From Porphyromonadaceae bacterium (lineage in GTDB: Bacteria; Bacteroidota; Bacteroidia; Bacteroidales; Porphyromonadaceae), in NCBI GenBank assembly GCA_030528555.1, contig JAUMYQ010000015.1, positions 1 to 33,594 on the forward strand: a DNA stretch of 33,594 nucleotides, given 5' to 3'. The notes beneath the pieces are model-generated. The model was not told the origin of the DNA and did no database searches. It worked only from the letters and a program-made list of their open reading frames with translations. Shown here one piece after another: positions 1-7,805 of this stretch. Made by a program: the position numbers and the translations under genes. Within the stretch, counting starts at the first letter, position 1. Every line of letters starts with the position of its first letter.

Positions 1-785
1 TCGAGGTTTGGTTTGCACGGGAACTGCAAACGATATTGGGCTATGCTCGCTGGGAGAATTTTCTCGTTGCCATACATCGGGCAGTCGCCTCGTGCAAGTC
101 ACAGGACATCAATGTAGATGACCATTTTCGTGAAGTCACGAAAATGGTAGATTTGGGTAGTGGTGCCAAGCGTGAAGTTTCTGATTTTATGCTTACTCGT
201 TACGCTTGTTATCTCATTGCTCAAAACGGAGATCCAAAGAAAGAAGAGATTGCCTTTGCCCAAAGTTATTTTGCTGTTCAAACACGGAAGGCTGAGCTGA
301 TAGAAGAGCGACTAAACTTGCTTTCTCGCTTGGAAACACGGGACAAATTGAGAGCAGCAGAAAAACAATTGTCGCAAAATATATATGAACGCGGTGTGGA
401 CGATAAAGGTTTTGGACGAATACGCTCCAAAGGTGACACGGCTCTTTTCGGGGGGCACACTACGGAAGATATGAAAAAACGGTTGGGCGTGAAATCCAAT
501 AGACCGCTGGCAGACTTTCTGCCCACTCTTACCATTGCTGCTAAAAATCTCGCCACGGAAATGACCAATTACAATGTAGAAAACAAAGACCTTTACGGAG
601 AACCGTCCATCACTCGAGAGCATATTCAAAACAATCAAAGTGTGCGTGCCATGTTGGGAAACCGTGGTATCAAACCAGAAGAATTGCCTGCTGCAGAAGA
701 TATAAAGAAGTTGGAACGCAAGGTTACTCGAGATGAGAAGAAAATAGAACAAGCTTCGCAAAAACTTCCGAAGAACAAGAAATAA
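1..785 (+). CDS. dinD: DinD-like DNA damage-inducible protein (5' end outside window)
   Basis: The frame is open from position 3, so the N-terminus lies outside the window; the first in-window residues read EVWFARELQTILGYARWENF. This matches the BRO-N/KilA-like N-terminal pattern of DinD (W.A..L...LGY..W..F). It is followed by a typical DinD middle (DDHF.E..KMV..GS.AKR...D..L.RYACYL..QNGDP) and a family-like second half (LFGG....MK...G....R.L.D, then EELP near the C-terminus). The C-terminus is a Lys/Glu-rich charged helix. The family was named for SOS-induced expression in E. coli, where DinD binds RecA filaments and inhibits strand exchange. Homologues are often carried on mobile DNA, which fits the decaying island downstream. 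A promoter or LexA site would lie outside the window. Family assignment is firm; function in this organism is inferred. Confidence 0.85.
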   Translation, partial: EVWFARELQTILGYARWENFLVAIHRAVASCKSQDINVDDHFREVTKMVDLGSGAKREVSDFMLTRYACYLIAQNGDPKKEEIAFAQSYFAVQTRKAELIEERLNLLSRLETRDKLRAAEKQLSQNIYERGVDDKGFGRIRSKGDTALFGGHTTEDMKKRLGVKSNRPLADFLPTLTIAAKNLATEMTNYNVENKDLYGEPSITREHIQNNQSVRAMLGNRGIKPEELPAAEDIKKLERKVTRDEKKIEQASQKLPKNKK

Positions 786-792
786 AAATGAT

Positions 793-1303
793 ATGAATGA
801 ATTTATAACAGCATTGTGTAGTAATGCAAGGAATGGACGAATCCCCGAAGAATATGATTTCTTCGGAGGTCTGATAGGCGAATGGGACATTATTTGGAAC
901 GACCATTTGGAAGAAGCCGAACCGAGACGAGTAAAGGGTGAGTGGATATTCTCCCGAGTTTTGGATGGTATGGCAGTACAAGACCTCTTTATCGTTCCCT
1001 CTCGTGAGGAACGCCTACGAAACAAACAACCCGATGCAGAATATGGAACGACGCTTCGCATTTTCAACCCTAAGACTATGGCTTGGGATATATTCTACGG
1101 TTGTATGGGAGAGGCTATCCAATTGACAGCCCGAAAGGTCGGCGAAGAAATTATCCTAACCGAAAATACGACAGAAAAAATGAGGTATGTATTCTCCGAT
1201 ATTACGATTTTCTTCTTTTTTGTGGAGAAAAGAACGAATGAATGAGAATAACGAATGGCAAACCGTGGCGAAAGTAACGGCAGATAGAAAACAAAATAAA
1301 TGA
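793..1303 (+). pseudogene. small hypothetical protein (DUF1579-like look), frameshifted
   Basis: The gene starts 7 bp after dinD. The first ~135 codons read as a soluble beta-rich protein (DFFGGLIGEWDIIW, GEWIFSRVLDGMAVQDLF, TLRIFNPKTMAWDIFY) resembling small lipocalin-like or DUF1579-type proteins. After YVFSDIT the reading frame runs into Phe-rich nonsense and stops at 1243-1245. The next frame (from 1202) instead continues plausibly as SSFLWRKERMNENNEWQTVA and on to a stop at 1301-1303, just before the next gene. The join falls in a T-rich stretch around 1205-1225. This is best read as a one-base frameshift removing the native C-terminus. A sequencing error in the homopolymer is possible. 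Function is unknown. Confidence 0.6.
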
Positions 1304-1307
1304 ACTG

Positions 1308-1904
1308 ATGATGAAACAGAAAGTTTTATTTATCATACTGAATGAATACACAGATTGGGAAGGGGCATTTCTCTCCACGGCTCTTCATGTCGGCGTGATA
1401 CCGGGTGGCGAAATAAAATACGAAGTGCATACCGTTGCTCCGACCTTGGATGCTGTCCGTTCTATCGGTGGTTTTAAGACCTTACCCGATTATTCTTTCG
1501 AGAATATGCCGAAAGATTATGCAGCCTTAGTGCTTATCGGTGGCAATTGTTGGGACACACCCGAAGCAAAACTTGTCGTCCCTTTGGTACAAGAAGCTTT
1601 GGATAAAGGTAAAATCGTCGGAGCGATATGCAATGGAGCTTCGTTCCTATGTTCGCATGGTTTTCTGAACAAAGTAAAACATACAGGCAACGGTCTTGAC
1701 CAACTCAAAAAATGGGGCGGTACTAGTTACATTAACGCAGAGAATTATGTGGAAGCACAAGCCATCAGTGATAAGAACATCGTTACGGCAAACGGTGTAG
1801 GACATTTAGAATTCACTCGTGAGATGCTTCTATTGTTGGAAGCTAATACTCCCGAAAACATTGCTTCATGGTATGATTTCTATAAAAACGGATTTGTGAG
1901 GTAA
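1308..1904 (+). CDS. DJ-1/PfpI family protein (type 1 glutamine amidotransferase-like)
   Basis: The 198-residue protein has the class I glutamine amidotransferase-like fold of the DJ-1/PfpI group: an N-terminal strand (KVLFIILNEYTDWEGAF), a central LVLIGGNCWDTPEAKLVV segment, and the nucleophile elbow VGAICNGASFL, in which the Cys of AICNG is the predicted reactive residue. A late ANGVGHLEFTREML segment matches the end of the fold. Members include proteases, glyoxalase III/deglycases and chaperones, so the substrate cannot be set from sequence. The start is one of two adjacent ATGs, 4 bp after the stop of the repaired upstream frame. It is the only intact cargo gene of the island whose whole reading frame is visible. 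Confidence 0.8.
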   Translation: MMKQKVLFIILNEYTDWEGAFLSTALHVGVIPGGEIKYEVHTVAPTLDAVRSIGGFKTLPDYSFENMPKDYAALVLIGGNCWDTPEAKLVVPLVQEALDKGKIVGAICNGASFLCSHGFLNKVKHTGNGLDQLKKWGGTSYINAENYVEAQAISDKNIVTANGVGHLEFTREMLLLLEANTPENIASWYDFYKNGFVR

Positions 1905-1917
1905 TAAATAATTTCAT

Positions 1918-2643
1918 GTGGAAAAGAACTGGGAGAAGAACTTATCCGTATATATCGAAAGAACGATTAGTCCTGACGGAAGAGACACGTTTGAGTCCAC
2001 ACAAGCATTGAGTGAACAGATGTTTGAATTTGCGACGGTCAAGAAAGGGAACAAGGTGATGGATTTGGGATGTGGTTGGGGAAAATCTTTGCAGCCATTC
2101 GTTCCTCATTTTATATCCGCTCTCGGAATAGATACGAGCCAAGAGAATATTGCACAGGCAAAGGATGCTTATAAGCACTATGATAATGTTTCGTTTCAGT
2201 GTGGTAGCATTTAAAATTTGGAACTGTCGGCTGAAAGCGTAGATTTAATCATTTCCTCGCTCGTTCTGCATCAAGTGGAATGGAATGAGCAGGAAAGACT
2301 GTTTGAAACTGTGAAGCAGGTGCTGAAAGCAGAGGGTGAAATGGTAATGGCAGATGAAATCATCTTGTTCAATCCGGACGCATCTCCCGAAAAGTTCAAT
2401 GAAGTCTATCGCTATCTGTTGGAATATACCACCCCGAAAGAAGTGTATGAAAATCATATCAAGCCATATCTGCAAGAGGGACATATCTATACTTGGCAGG
2501 ACATGAAAGAGAATACGCCTCCTGAATATTGGTTCCACTCTATCGAAGATTTGAAAGCGACATTGAGGAAAGTTCGTTTGAAGCTTGTGGAGGTTCAAGA
2601 AATAACCCCGTTTTTCGGTCTGCTCAAAATCAAACATCAATAA
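1918..2643 (+). pseudogene. class I SAM-dependent methyltransferase, interrupted by one in-frame TAA
   Basis: A GTG start (1918) opens a frame with the SAM-binding motif I KVMDLGCGWGKSLQ, the acidic post-motif GIDTSQENI and the usual motif order. A TAA at 2212-2214 interrupts it after FQCGSI. The same frame continues at once as NLELSAESVDLIISSLVLHQ, the expected motif IV region, and runs to 2643. The full length of about 241 codons suits a small-molecule methyltransferase. One C-to-T change of a CAA codon would explain the stop, since GSI-Q-NLEL would be natural. As written, only a 98-residue N-terminal fragment would be made, lacking half of the fold. The substrate is unknown. Confidence 0.75.
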
Positions 2644-2653
2644 TATCAAAAGA

Positions 2654-2725
2654 ATGAAACCAAGAAAGATATACGCCTGTTGGATTTATGTAAGTGATTT
2701 ACAGAAATCAAAGCAATTTTATTAA
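2654..2725 (+). pseudogene. truncated glyoxalase/VOC-family gene (N-terminal 23 codons)
   Basis: Ten bases after the methyltransferase stop, an ATG opens MKPRKIYACWIYVSDLQKSK, then QFY and a stop. The pattern IYVSDLQKSKQFY is the typical first beta-strand and helix of glyoxalase/bleomycin-resistance (VOC) domains, which are normally 120-140 residues long. The next expected residues (E...GF) are missing and the DNA changes to unrelated sequence at about 2720. The gene therefore looks cut off at a recombination breakpoint. The call rests on a short match. Confidence 0.5.
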
Positions 2726-2748
2726 ACGGCTTGCCGCCCCGACCTTTT

Positions 2749-2777
2749 TTGTCCGTAAAAGCCTGGAACTACCTTTG
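2749..2777 (+). promoter_or_regulatory. Bacteroidetes sigma-ABfr-type promoter without a gene
   Basis: TTG at 2749-2751, an 18-nt spacer and TACCTTTG at 2770-2777 match the TTG-N(19-20)-TAnnTTTG consensus. No intact gene follows. Confidence 0.5.
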
Positions 2778-2965
2778 CCACTGACAACGAACAATCGATC
2801 CCGACATGATACACAGGCATAAGTGGAGGATGTGTAAGGAGAGAAGCAGGGCGAAAACAAAAAACGCAGTCTTTAAGGACTGCATTTCATCAGAAGAATA
2901 GAATACACGGAAAACAAAAAGCCATTCCAAACGGACGGCTCTACGTAAAAATAAGCGAGAAAATT

Positions 2966-2995
2966 CTTTTTTCTCACGATATCCGATTATCTTTG
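2966..2995 (+). promoter_or_regulatory. second Bacteroidetes-type promoter without a gene
   Basis: TATCTTTG at 2988-2995 is an exact -7 box. The -33 region is only a T-run near 2966. About 23 bp further on, ATGGCAAAACAAGG starts a 7-codon ORF, which suggests a gene lost downstream of its promoter. Confidence 0.5.
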
Positions 2996-3079
2996 CAACA
3001 AACAAAGTGGTTCTTTGAAATGGCAAAACAAGGTAGAGTATAGAAGCTCGCTGGTTTCCTTATCGTTACCTCCCTTTAT

Positions 3080-4195
3080 TCATAAACAATATAATCTGTT
3101 GATTATTTGATGTTTATAAAATTTCCTATGCCTTGCCATATGGAAGGTTAGTCGTTTAGAGATTTTGCAGAGCTTGGCAATCTTCTTGAGGTGGATATTG
3201 ACGGTATCAGCCCCAGGAATGGGCAGAAGATAGCCCTTAGGTGGTTCGTACCGAAAGGCTCGGCTGTGAATACCTCTGTATTGCTCAATAAGGGCAGATG
3301 CCTCGGGCAAGAGCGGTATATTGCCAGTCTTTACTCGAGGCTTGCGTATCCAAGTCATACCTCCCTCTTCGATAAGATGTTCTGCTGTGAGGTGGTAAAT
3401 ATCCGTGTAAGACGAGCCCGTATAGCAAGAGAAGACGAACATATCCCTTGATACCAACTCATATTCTCCTAACTGCTTCTCGTCTAAGGCTACGATACGC
3501 AGGAGTTCTTCCTTTGTAATGTAGCGTGGCGAGCCAACATCCCAACGGATAGAATAGCCCAAGAAAGGATAAGAGTCGATGATGTGCCGTTTGTGTAGGT
3601 CTTTCAGTAGCGATGCCAGCATTGTAAGGTAGCCAGCCGTGGTATTGAGTTTGTAGCCCAGCTCATGAGAGAAATAGCCCTCGAAATCCTCTATAAAGGT
3701 TCTGTCGGCTTTGGGTGCAGATACATCGCCCATTCGGTTGCGGTGTTTGATAAAGGCTTCGAGATGGTTACGGAATTGCAAAAGGCACTTATACCTTCGC
3801 TCACTGCGGTCTATGCCCACACGCTCACGAAAGCGTGCGAGGTATTCTTCCAAATGATAGAGCAAGCCTTGGCTATCACTATTCAGCCCCAAGACAAGGT
3901 GCTTGACCGCCTTGGCTGTAACGACAGCTCCTTGCTTTTGTCGTAAAGCCTCAAAGGTCTGGTGAACGCTCAACTGCAGGCGGTCAAGTTCGGCATTGAT
4001 TGCCACCGCTTCGGCACTCTTACCCAAGAGTCTGTTCTTACGGCTATCCCATAGCTTAGGGGAGCAAACTACCTTACAACTAAACTGTGACATCGTCCTG
4101 CCGACAGTCAAACGAGCCATAATCGGGCTTCTACTCTCCTTACTTTTTGCCCCTTTTTTGAGGTAAAAAAGTAACTTCAAATTCTGTTCTTTCAT
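3080..4195 (-). pseudogene. int: tyrosine recombinase (IntDOT-like integrase), C-terminus lost
   Basis: The start chosen is the ATG at 4195 (MKEQNLKLLFYLKKG), typical of Bacteroidetes conjugative-element integrases; an upstream extension to 4261 lacks family-like sequence. The N-terminal part is an arm-binding domain (ARLTVGRTMSQFSCKVVCSP), then a SAM-like core-binding domain (LEEYLARF..., DRTFIEDFEGYF) and a catalytic domain. In the catalytic domain the usual TGLR.SD motif reads TGSSYTDI, with Ser in place of the first catalytic Arg; to my knowledge IntDOT of CTnDOT has the same substitution. The HxxR box is present as FHMARH, but homology ends there at about 3128. The expected remainder with the LGH motif and the Tyr nucleophile is replaced by 15 unrelated residues and a stop. 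The product should be catalytically dead. Confidence 0.85.
3082..3117. repeat. nested inverted repeat at the broken end of the integrase
   Basis: Outer arms ATAAACA (3082-3088) and TGTTTAT (3111-3117) enclose inner arms ATAATC (3091-3096) and GATTAT (3101-3106) around a TGTT loop. It lies in the aberrant tail of the integrase frame, so it belongs to the DNA joined to the broken gene. It could be an element end, a terminator or a chance A+T-rich palindrome. Confidence 0.45.
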
Positions 4196-4474
4196 CGTTT
4201 TTTGCTTGAAAAATGGATACACTACAAGGGAAGTTTTGTCGATGCAAAACGCTGAAAACAAGAGAGTAAACCTCGTTTTAGTTACCTAATTTTGCTTTCG
4301 CCTGCCGAAGCCCAAAAAGGGAACGGATAAGAAACTAAATTCGCTCCAAAAACCGCCTTTTTTTGCCTTTTTCCGTGGTGCAAGCCAAAGCACGAAAACG
4401 AAATAAATGTTAATCAGGCAGATAGATTTTTCCCTCTTCCCCTTGCTCCAAACTCCCCAAAAACTGCATAAAAG
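4196..4474. other. non-coding flank of the integrase, probable element end
   Basis: A minus-strand frame at 4286-4525 has no family features and runs through the terminator hairpin of the next gene, so I do not call it. The stretch is rich in homopolymers and C-runs (near 4365, 4435 and 4455), as is common near ends of Bacteroidetes conjugative elements. It contains a CTAATTTTGC site at 4286-4295, discussed under findings. Confidence 0.35.
4286..4295 (+). other. candidate att core (GTAnnTTTGC-like)
   Basis: CTAATTTTGC matches the GTAnnTTTGC core that I recall for CTnDOT-type integration at every fixed position except the first. It lies about 90 bp upstream of the integrase start codon. The same letters also satisfy the TAnnTTTG promoter box, so specificity is limited. 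No matching second copy was seen in the window. Confidence 0.3.
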
Positions 4475-4509
4475 AACAGCCCCTCCATGAATATTCAGGA
4501 GGGACTGTC
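4475..4509 (-). terminator. rho-independent-type terminator of the M16 peptidase gene
   Basis: ACAGCCCCTCC and GGAGGGACTGT pair with one mismatch around a self-complementary TGAATATTCA centre. Read on the minus strand the hairpin is followed by TTCTTTT. It starts about 27 bp after the stop codon at 4536-4538 and marks the boundary between housekeeping DNA and the island. Confidence 0.8.
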
Positions 4510-4535
4510 CAAAAATGATGCGCACGCAGCTAAGG

Positions 4536-7364
4536 CTACTCAGGCTTAAGCACCATGAGTGCCTTATTTTTCTGACCGATGAGCTGAGAGAGGAGTAACC
4601 TTACATCTTCTCTCGTGATACTATCCAAAATCTTTTCATAGTTAGTCACGTAGTCTTGTCCATGAGTATAACAGACAGCAAGTTGACTAAGCCAATAGTT
4701 ATTCTCCTCAAGACGGACCTTATGAGACTTATGTAGGTTAGAAATTACTTTATCAAAGTATTCACTCTCTACCCCATCGCTGATTACTTTGTTTAATTCC
4801 TTAAGAACAATCTCGTTTAGGTGCTCCACCTTAGCAGGATCTGTCTGATAGACAACCTGTAGACCTGCCTGTCCATCAGGTACTCTGCTAATATTACCCG
4901 AGACCTGTGCACCATAAGTACCACCTTCCTCTTCACGGAGCGTCTTCGTATAGATCTGCGTCAGCACCTCCGATGCAATACGGAGCTTGAGCATATTCGA
5001 TTGAATATAGTCCAATTTACCAGAAAACACATTTACTACAAGGCTCATAGGCGTAGCCATTGGCTTACGATAGATCTTGATCTGCTCATCCAAAGCGTAA
5101 CGAGGAACACGGCTATCCTGAGCCTTGGTATTAAGCTTTTTACTCACAGGTAGCGAGGCAATATATCGCTCTACTAGAGGACGTAGCACATCTGCATCGA
5201 TATTGCCTACCAAGAAGAATTTGAAGTCCTTAGCATTCGTCATACGACTTCGGTAGAGCTGCATCACTCGCTCATAGTCTACGCTTTTGACCTCATCAGC
5301 CGAGAGCGACTGATAGAGTCTATCTCCTGGATAGAGGATACTCATAATGCTATCACTCACTGATGCCATTGGATTGCTCTGCATCGTTGCAATCATATTG
5401 AGCTTCTTTTCCTTGTACGCCTCAAAAGCCTCTTTATCTACACGAGGAGCAGTAAGATTGAGATAAACCAACTGTAGCATCGTCTCAAGGTCCTCTCTGC
5501 TAGAGCTACCAGAAATCTCATCCGTTACTTGAGATATCTCGGCCGTTACCTCAGCTACTCGACCTGTCAGCACCTTAGCGAGAGCAGTTTCATCGAACTT
5601 GCCTAGACCTCCTAGGGCATTAACTTCACCCATGATACGCAGCTCTGCAGCGTTGGCACCATCGAAAGAATAGATACCCCCAGGGCGTGTTGCATTAAGC
5701 AAAATTTGATCCTCTTTATGCTTAGTCGGCAGAAAGATCACCTGAACGCCATTGGAAAGCGTCCAGATGGTGCTACCAAACTTGCCTGCCTTATCTTCCT
5801 TGACAATCCGTCCAGACTTAAGGGGCTTATCAATGAGCGTTTCGCTACTTACCTCCTCCTTGTATGCCTCGATCTCTTGCCCACGAGCATTGCGAAAAAT
5901 CTCTGCCAAAGCATCCTTATTAGGATAACTAAACTCTGACTTCTCAGGCCCTGACACCGAGATCGTAATGCTAGAATCTGTTGCTAAGGCATTACGAACA
6001 AAACCATTAACCGCATCTACTGGCATTTGACTAACAAGCACCTCGTAGATACCGTACTGGGTGGTGATATCCGCAAGAGTTCCTCCTTTGGTGAAGTAGT
6101 CCACGTAGGCAGTAGTGAAGACGTTGTTTTTGCGCTTATCTCGTTCGTTGTATGCCTTCTTTAAGTTGGCCATAAAGTTCTTGCTAGCACGCTTGTATTC
6201 ACTATCTGTGAAGCCATACCGACGCACACGCTCTATCTCTGTCATCAGGGCTTTTAACCCCTCCTCTGCTCTACCATCTGCAACCATAGCCATAAAGCTA
6301 AAAGCGTCTTTCGTACGAGCTACATAACCGTAGGGCATGATGCCTGCGCTGGCTCCGATAAATGGAGCACTAGGTTTCTTCGTAATCTCAGCAAATCGCT
6401 CCCCGAGCATCATGGAGAAGACGGACTTAAGAAATTCGTACTGCAACCCTATCTCCGAAGCCATCAATTCTCTCGGCATAGCTTCCGACTTGAAAAGAAT
6501 ACTTACCTGCGTGCCAATTTTCTCAGGGTCGGTCTGTATTGAAGTAATGATACCGTCATGATCTTCCACAGGCAGATACTCACGCTGAGCAGGATTCTCG
6601 GGCTTAGGAACATCTCGAAACTGAGCCTTTATCGTCCTTTCCACATGCTCTACATCTATATCACCTACAACAATGAGAGCTTGTAAATCAGGACGATACC
6701 ATTTCTTGTAGTAATCACGCAACTCTTTGTCCTTGAAGTTACGTACAACTTCCATACTACCAATAGGAATACGCTCACCATAGCGATGACCAGGGAATAT
6801 ATCCTTGAGCACACGCTCTATAACCCTCCTATCACCACTCTCGCCCGAACGCCATTCTTCTTGTATCACCCCCCGCTCCGCGTCAATCTCCTTATCTTCA
6901 AGAGATATCGCACAGCTCCAATCATGCAGAATGAGAAGGCAAGAATCCACCACTCCCGTACGCTCTACAGGGATATCCTTGAGCGTGTAGACAGTTTCAT
7001 CGAAACCTGTATAAGCATTGATGTTACTACCAAAGCGCGCCCCGAGTGTCTCCAACCAATTGATCATCGCTTTACCAGGAAAGTGTTTGGTACCATTAAA
7101 AGCAATGTGCTCAAGAAAGTGAGCAAGTCCTTTTTGGTTGTCCTCTTCCTGCATCGAACCTACTCTTTGAGCAATATAAAAGTCTGCACGGTTTTGTGGC
7201 AGCGTATTCTTCCGAATGAAATAGGTAAGCCCATTGTCCAATACACCAACACGCACAGCTGTATCGGCTGGAAGTGGCATCTGCGCCAAAACTGTCTGAG
7301 CAAGGCCAAAGCTACAGATCAGCAGGTAGGCCCAAAACCTCGTAGTCACTTTAAGTAGTTTCAT
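4536..7364 (-). CDS. periplasmic M16 (pitrilysin) family zinc peptidase
   Basis: The 942-residue protein starts with a signal peptide (hydrophobic LLICSFGL, probable cleavage after VLA near residue 27). The inverted zinc motif HFLEH is at residues 82-86 (H82, E85, H86), and the third ligand is probably E163 in DAERGVIQEE, at the spacing usual for M16. The length fits two M16 halves, each an active-type N domain plus an inactive C domain, as in PqqL-like enzymes of Bacteroidetes; the second half (from about residue 540) lacks HxxEH. It is expected to degrade peptides in the periplasm or at the outer membrane. The gene is monocistronic, with its own terminator at 4475-4509. A possible but poor minus-strand promoter (TATCTTCG) lies near 7410-7420. 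A P. gingivalis 'zinc protease' appears to be the closest remembered type. Confidence 0.9.
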   Translation of the reverse strand: MKLLKVTTRFWAYLLICSFGLAQTVLAQMPLPADTAVRVGVLDNGLTYFIRKNTLPQNRADFYIAQRVGSMQEEDNQKGLAHFLEHIAFNGTKHFPGKAMINWLETLGARFGSNINAYTGFDETVYTLKDIPVERTGVVDSCLLILHDWSCAISLEDKEIDAERGVIQEEWRSGESGDRRVIERVLKDIFPGHRYGERIPIGSMEVVRNFKDKELRDYYKKWYRPDLQALIVVGDIDVEHVERTIKAQFRDVPKPENPAQREYLPVEDHDGIITSIQTDPEKIGTQVSILFKSEAMPRELMASEIGLQYEFLKSVFSMMLGERFAEITKKPSAPFIGASAGIMPYGYVARTKDAFSFMAMVADGRAEEGLKALMTEIERVRRYGFTDSEYKRASKNFMANLKKAYNERDKRKNNVFTTAYVDYFTKGGTLADITTQYGIYEVLVSQMPVDAVNGFVRNALATDSSITISVSGPEKSEFSYPNKDALAEIFRNARGQEIEAYKEEVSSETLIDKPLKSGRIVKEDKAGKFGSTIWTLSNGVQVIFLPTKHKEDQILLNATRPGGIYSFDGANAAELRIMGEVNALGGLGKFDETALAKVLTGRVAEVTAEISQVTDEISGSSSREDLETMLQLVYLNLTAPRVDKEAFEAYKEKKLNMIATMQSNPMASVSDSIMSILYPGDRLYQSLSADEVKSVDYERVMQLYRSRMTNAKDFKFFLVGNIDADVLRPLVERYIASLPVSKKLNTKAQDSRVPRYALDEQIKIYRKPMATPMSLVVNVFSGKLDYIQSNMLKLRIASEVLTQIYTKTLREEEGGTYGAQVSGNISRVPDGQAGLQVVYQTDPAKVEHLNEIVLKELNKVISDGVESEYFDKVISNLHKSHKVRLEENNYWLSQLAVCYTHGQDYVTNYEKILDSITREDVRLLLSQLIGQKNKALMVLKPE

Positions 7365-7805
7365 ACATTACATATTTATAATTAACATATTCTATTCACA
7401 TGCCTGCGAAGATAAATATAATTTGGCGAAGCCTCTAGTTCAGTAATATTGAGACCGAGGCAGCAAAGCAGGAGGACCTTTACCGCCTATTTTCCTTAAG
7501 TTTTATAAACTATGGAACTGTAATGAGATCAAGGGAAACTAAGCACAACTTCAAAGAGAGAATTACCCTGAACTGGCAGAGTATATATCACCAAATTACT
7601 CAAGGGCGTGATACGTAACACGGCATATAAACTTGCCACATGAGATCACCAATACGAGACTATTCTGGATGATGCTTGTATGTAAATGTGTATCTTTGTG
7701 GCTTAGTGAATGAACCGTCGTAAGGCTTCACATCATTACTAATTCAAATGGGTTGACTGCCTACGACAAACGCTGACTTAACGTAACACGCAAGAATAAA
7801 ATAAT
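7365..7805. other. divergent intergenic region between the M16 gene and glyS
   Basis: This 441-bp A+T-rich region separates divergently transcribed genes. Apart from the glyS promoter at 7691-7698 and the weak minus-strand box near 7415, I see no ORF with family-like sequence, no RNA gene and no strong hairpin. The glyS leader is about 100 nt long. Confidence 0.5.
7691..7698 (+). promoter_or_regulatory. -7 box of the glyS promoter
   Basis: TATCTTTG is an exact TAnnTTTG box. The nearest TTG upstream is at an unusual distance, so the -33 element is weak. Transcription would start near 7705 and read through glyS and probably the following overlapping genes. Confidence 0.6.

Larger units (their letters stand above)
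2726..3079 (+). other. gene-free filler between two truncated genes
   Basis: No convincing coding region is seen. The stretch holds two plus-strand Bacteroidetes-type promoters (2749-2777 and around 2988), a short hairpin GCAGTC/GACTGC at 2866-2883, and a 7-codon ORF after the second promoter (ATG at 3019, MAKQGRV then stop) that could be the cut start of a lost gene. With a truncated VOC gene on one side and a truncated integrase on the other, it looks like a mosaic of mobile-element fragments. Confidence 0.5.

Noticed and set aside
312-1067. 251-codon minus-strand ORF opposite dinD
   Set aside because: It is antisense to clear dinD family sequence and has no recognisable motifs; an overlap shadow.
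2769-3026. 85-codon minus-strand ORF in the filler region
   Set aside because: It is antisense to two promoter boxes, Phe/Leu-rich by base composition, and has no family features.
4286-4525. 79-codon minus-strand ORF between the integrase and the M16 gene
   Set aside because: It runs through the M16 terminator hairpin and shows no domain or conserved pattern.
6786-7358. 190-codon plus-strand ORF inside the M16 gene
   Set aside because: It lies opposite the HFLEH-containing region of a well supported peptidase and has no family features.
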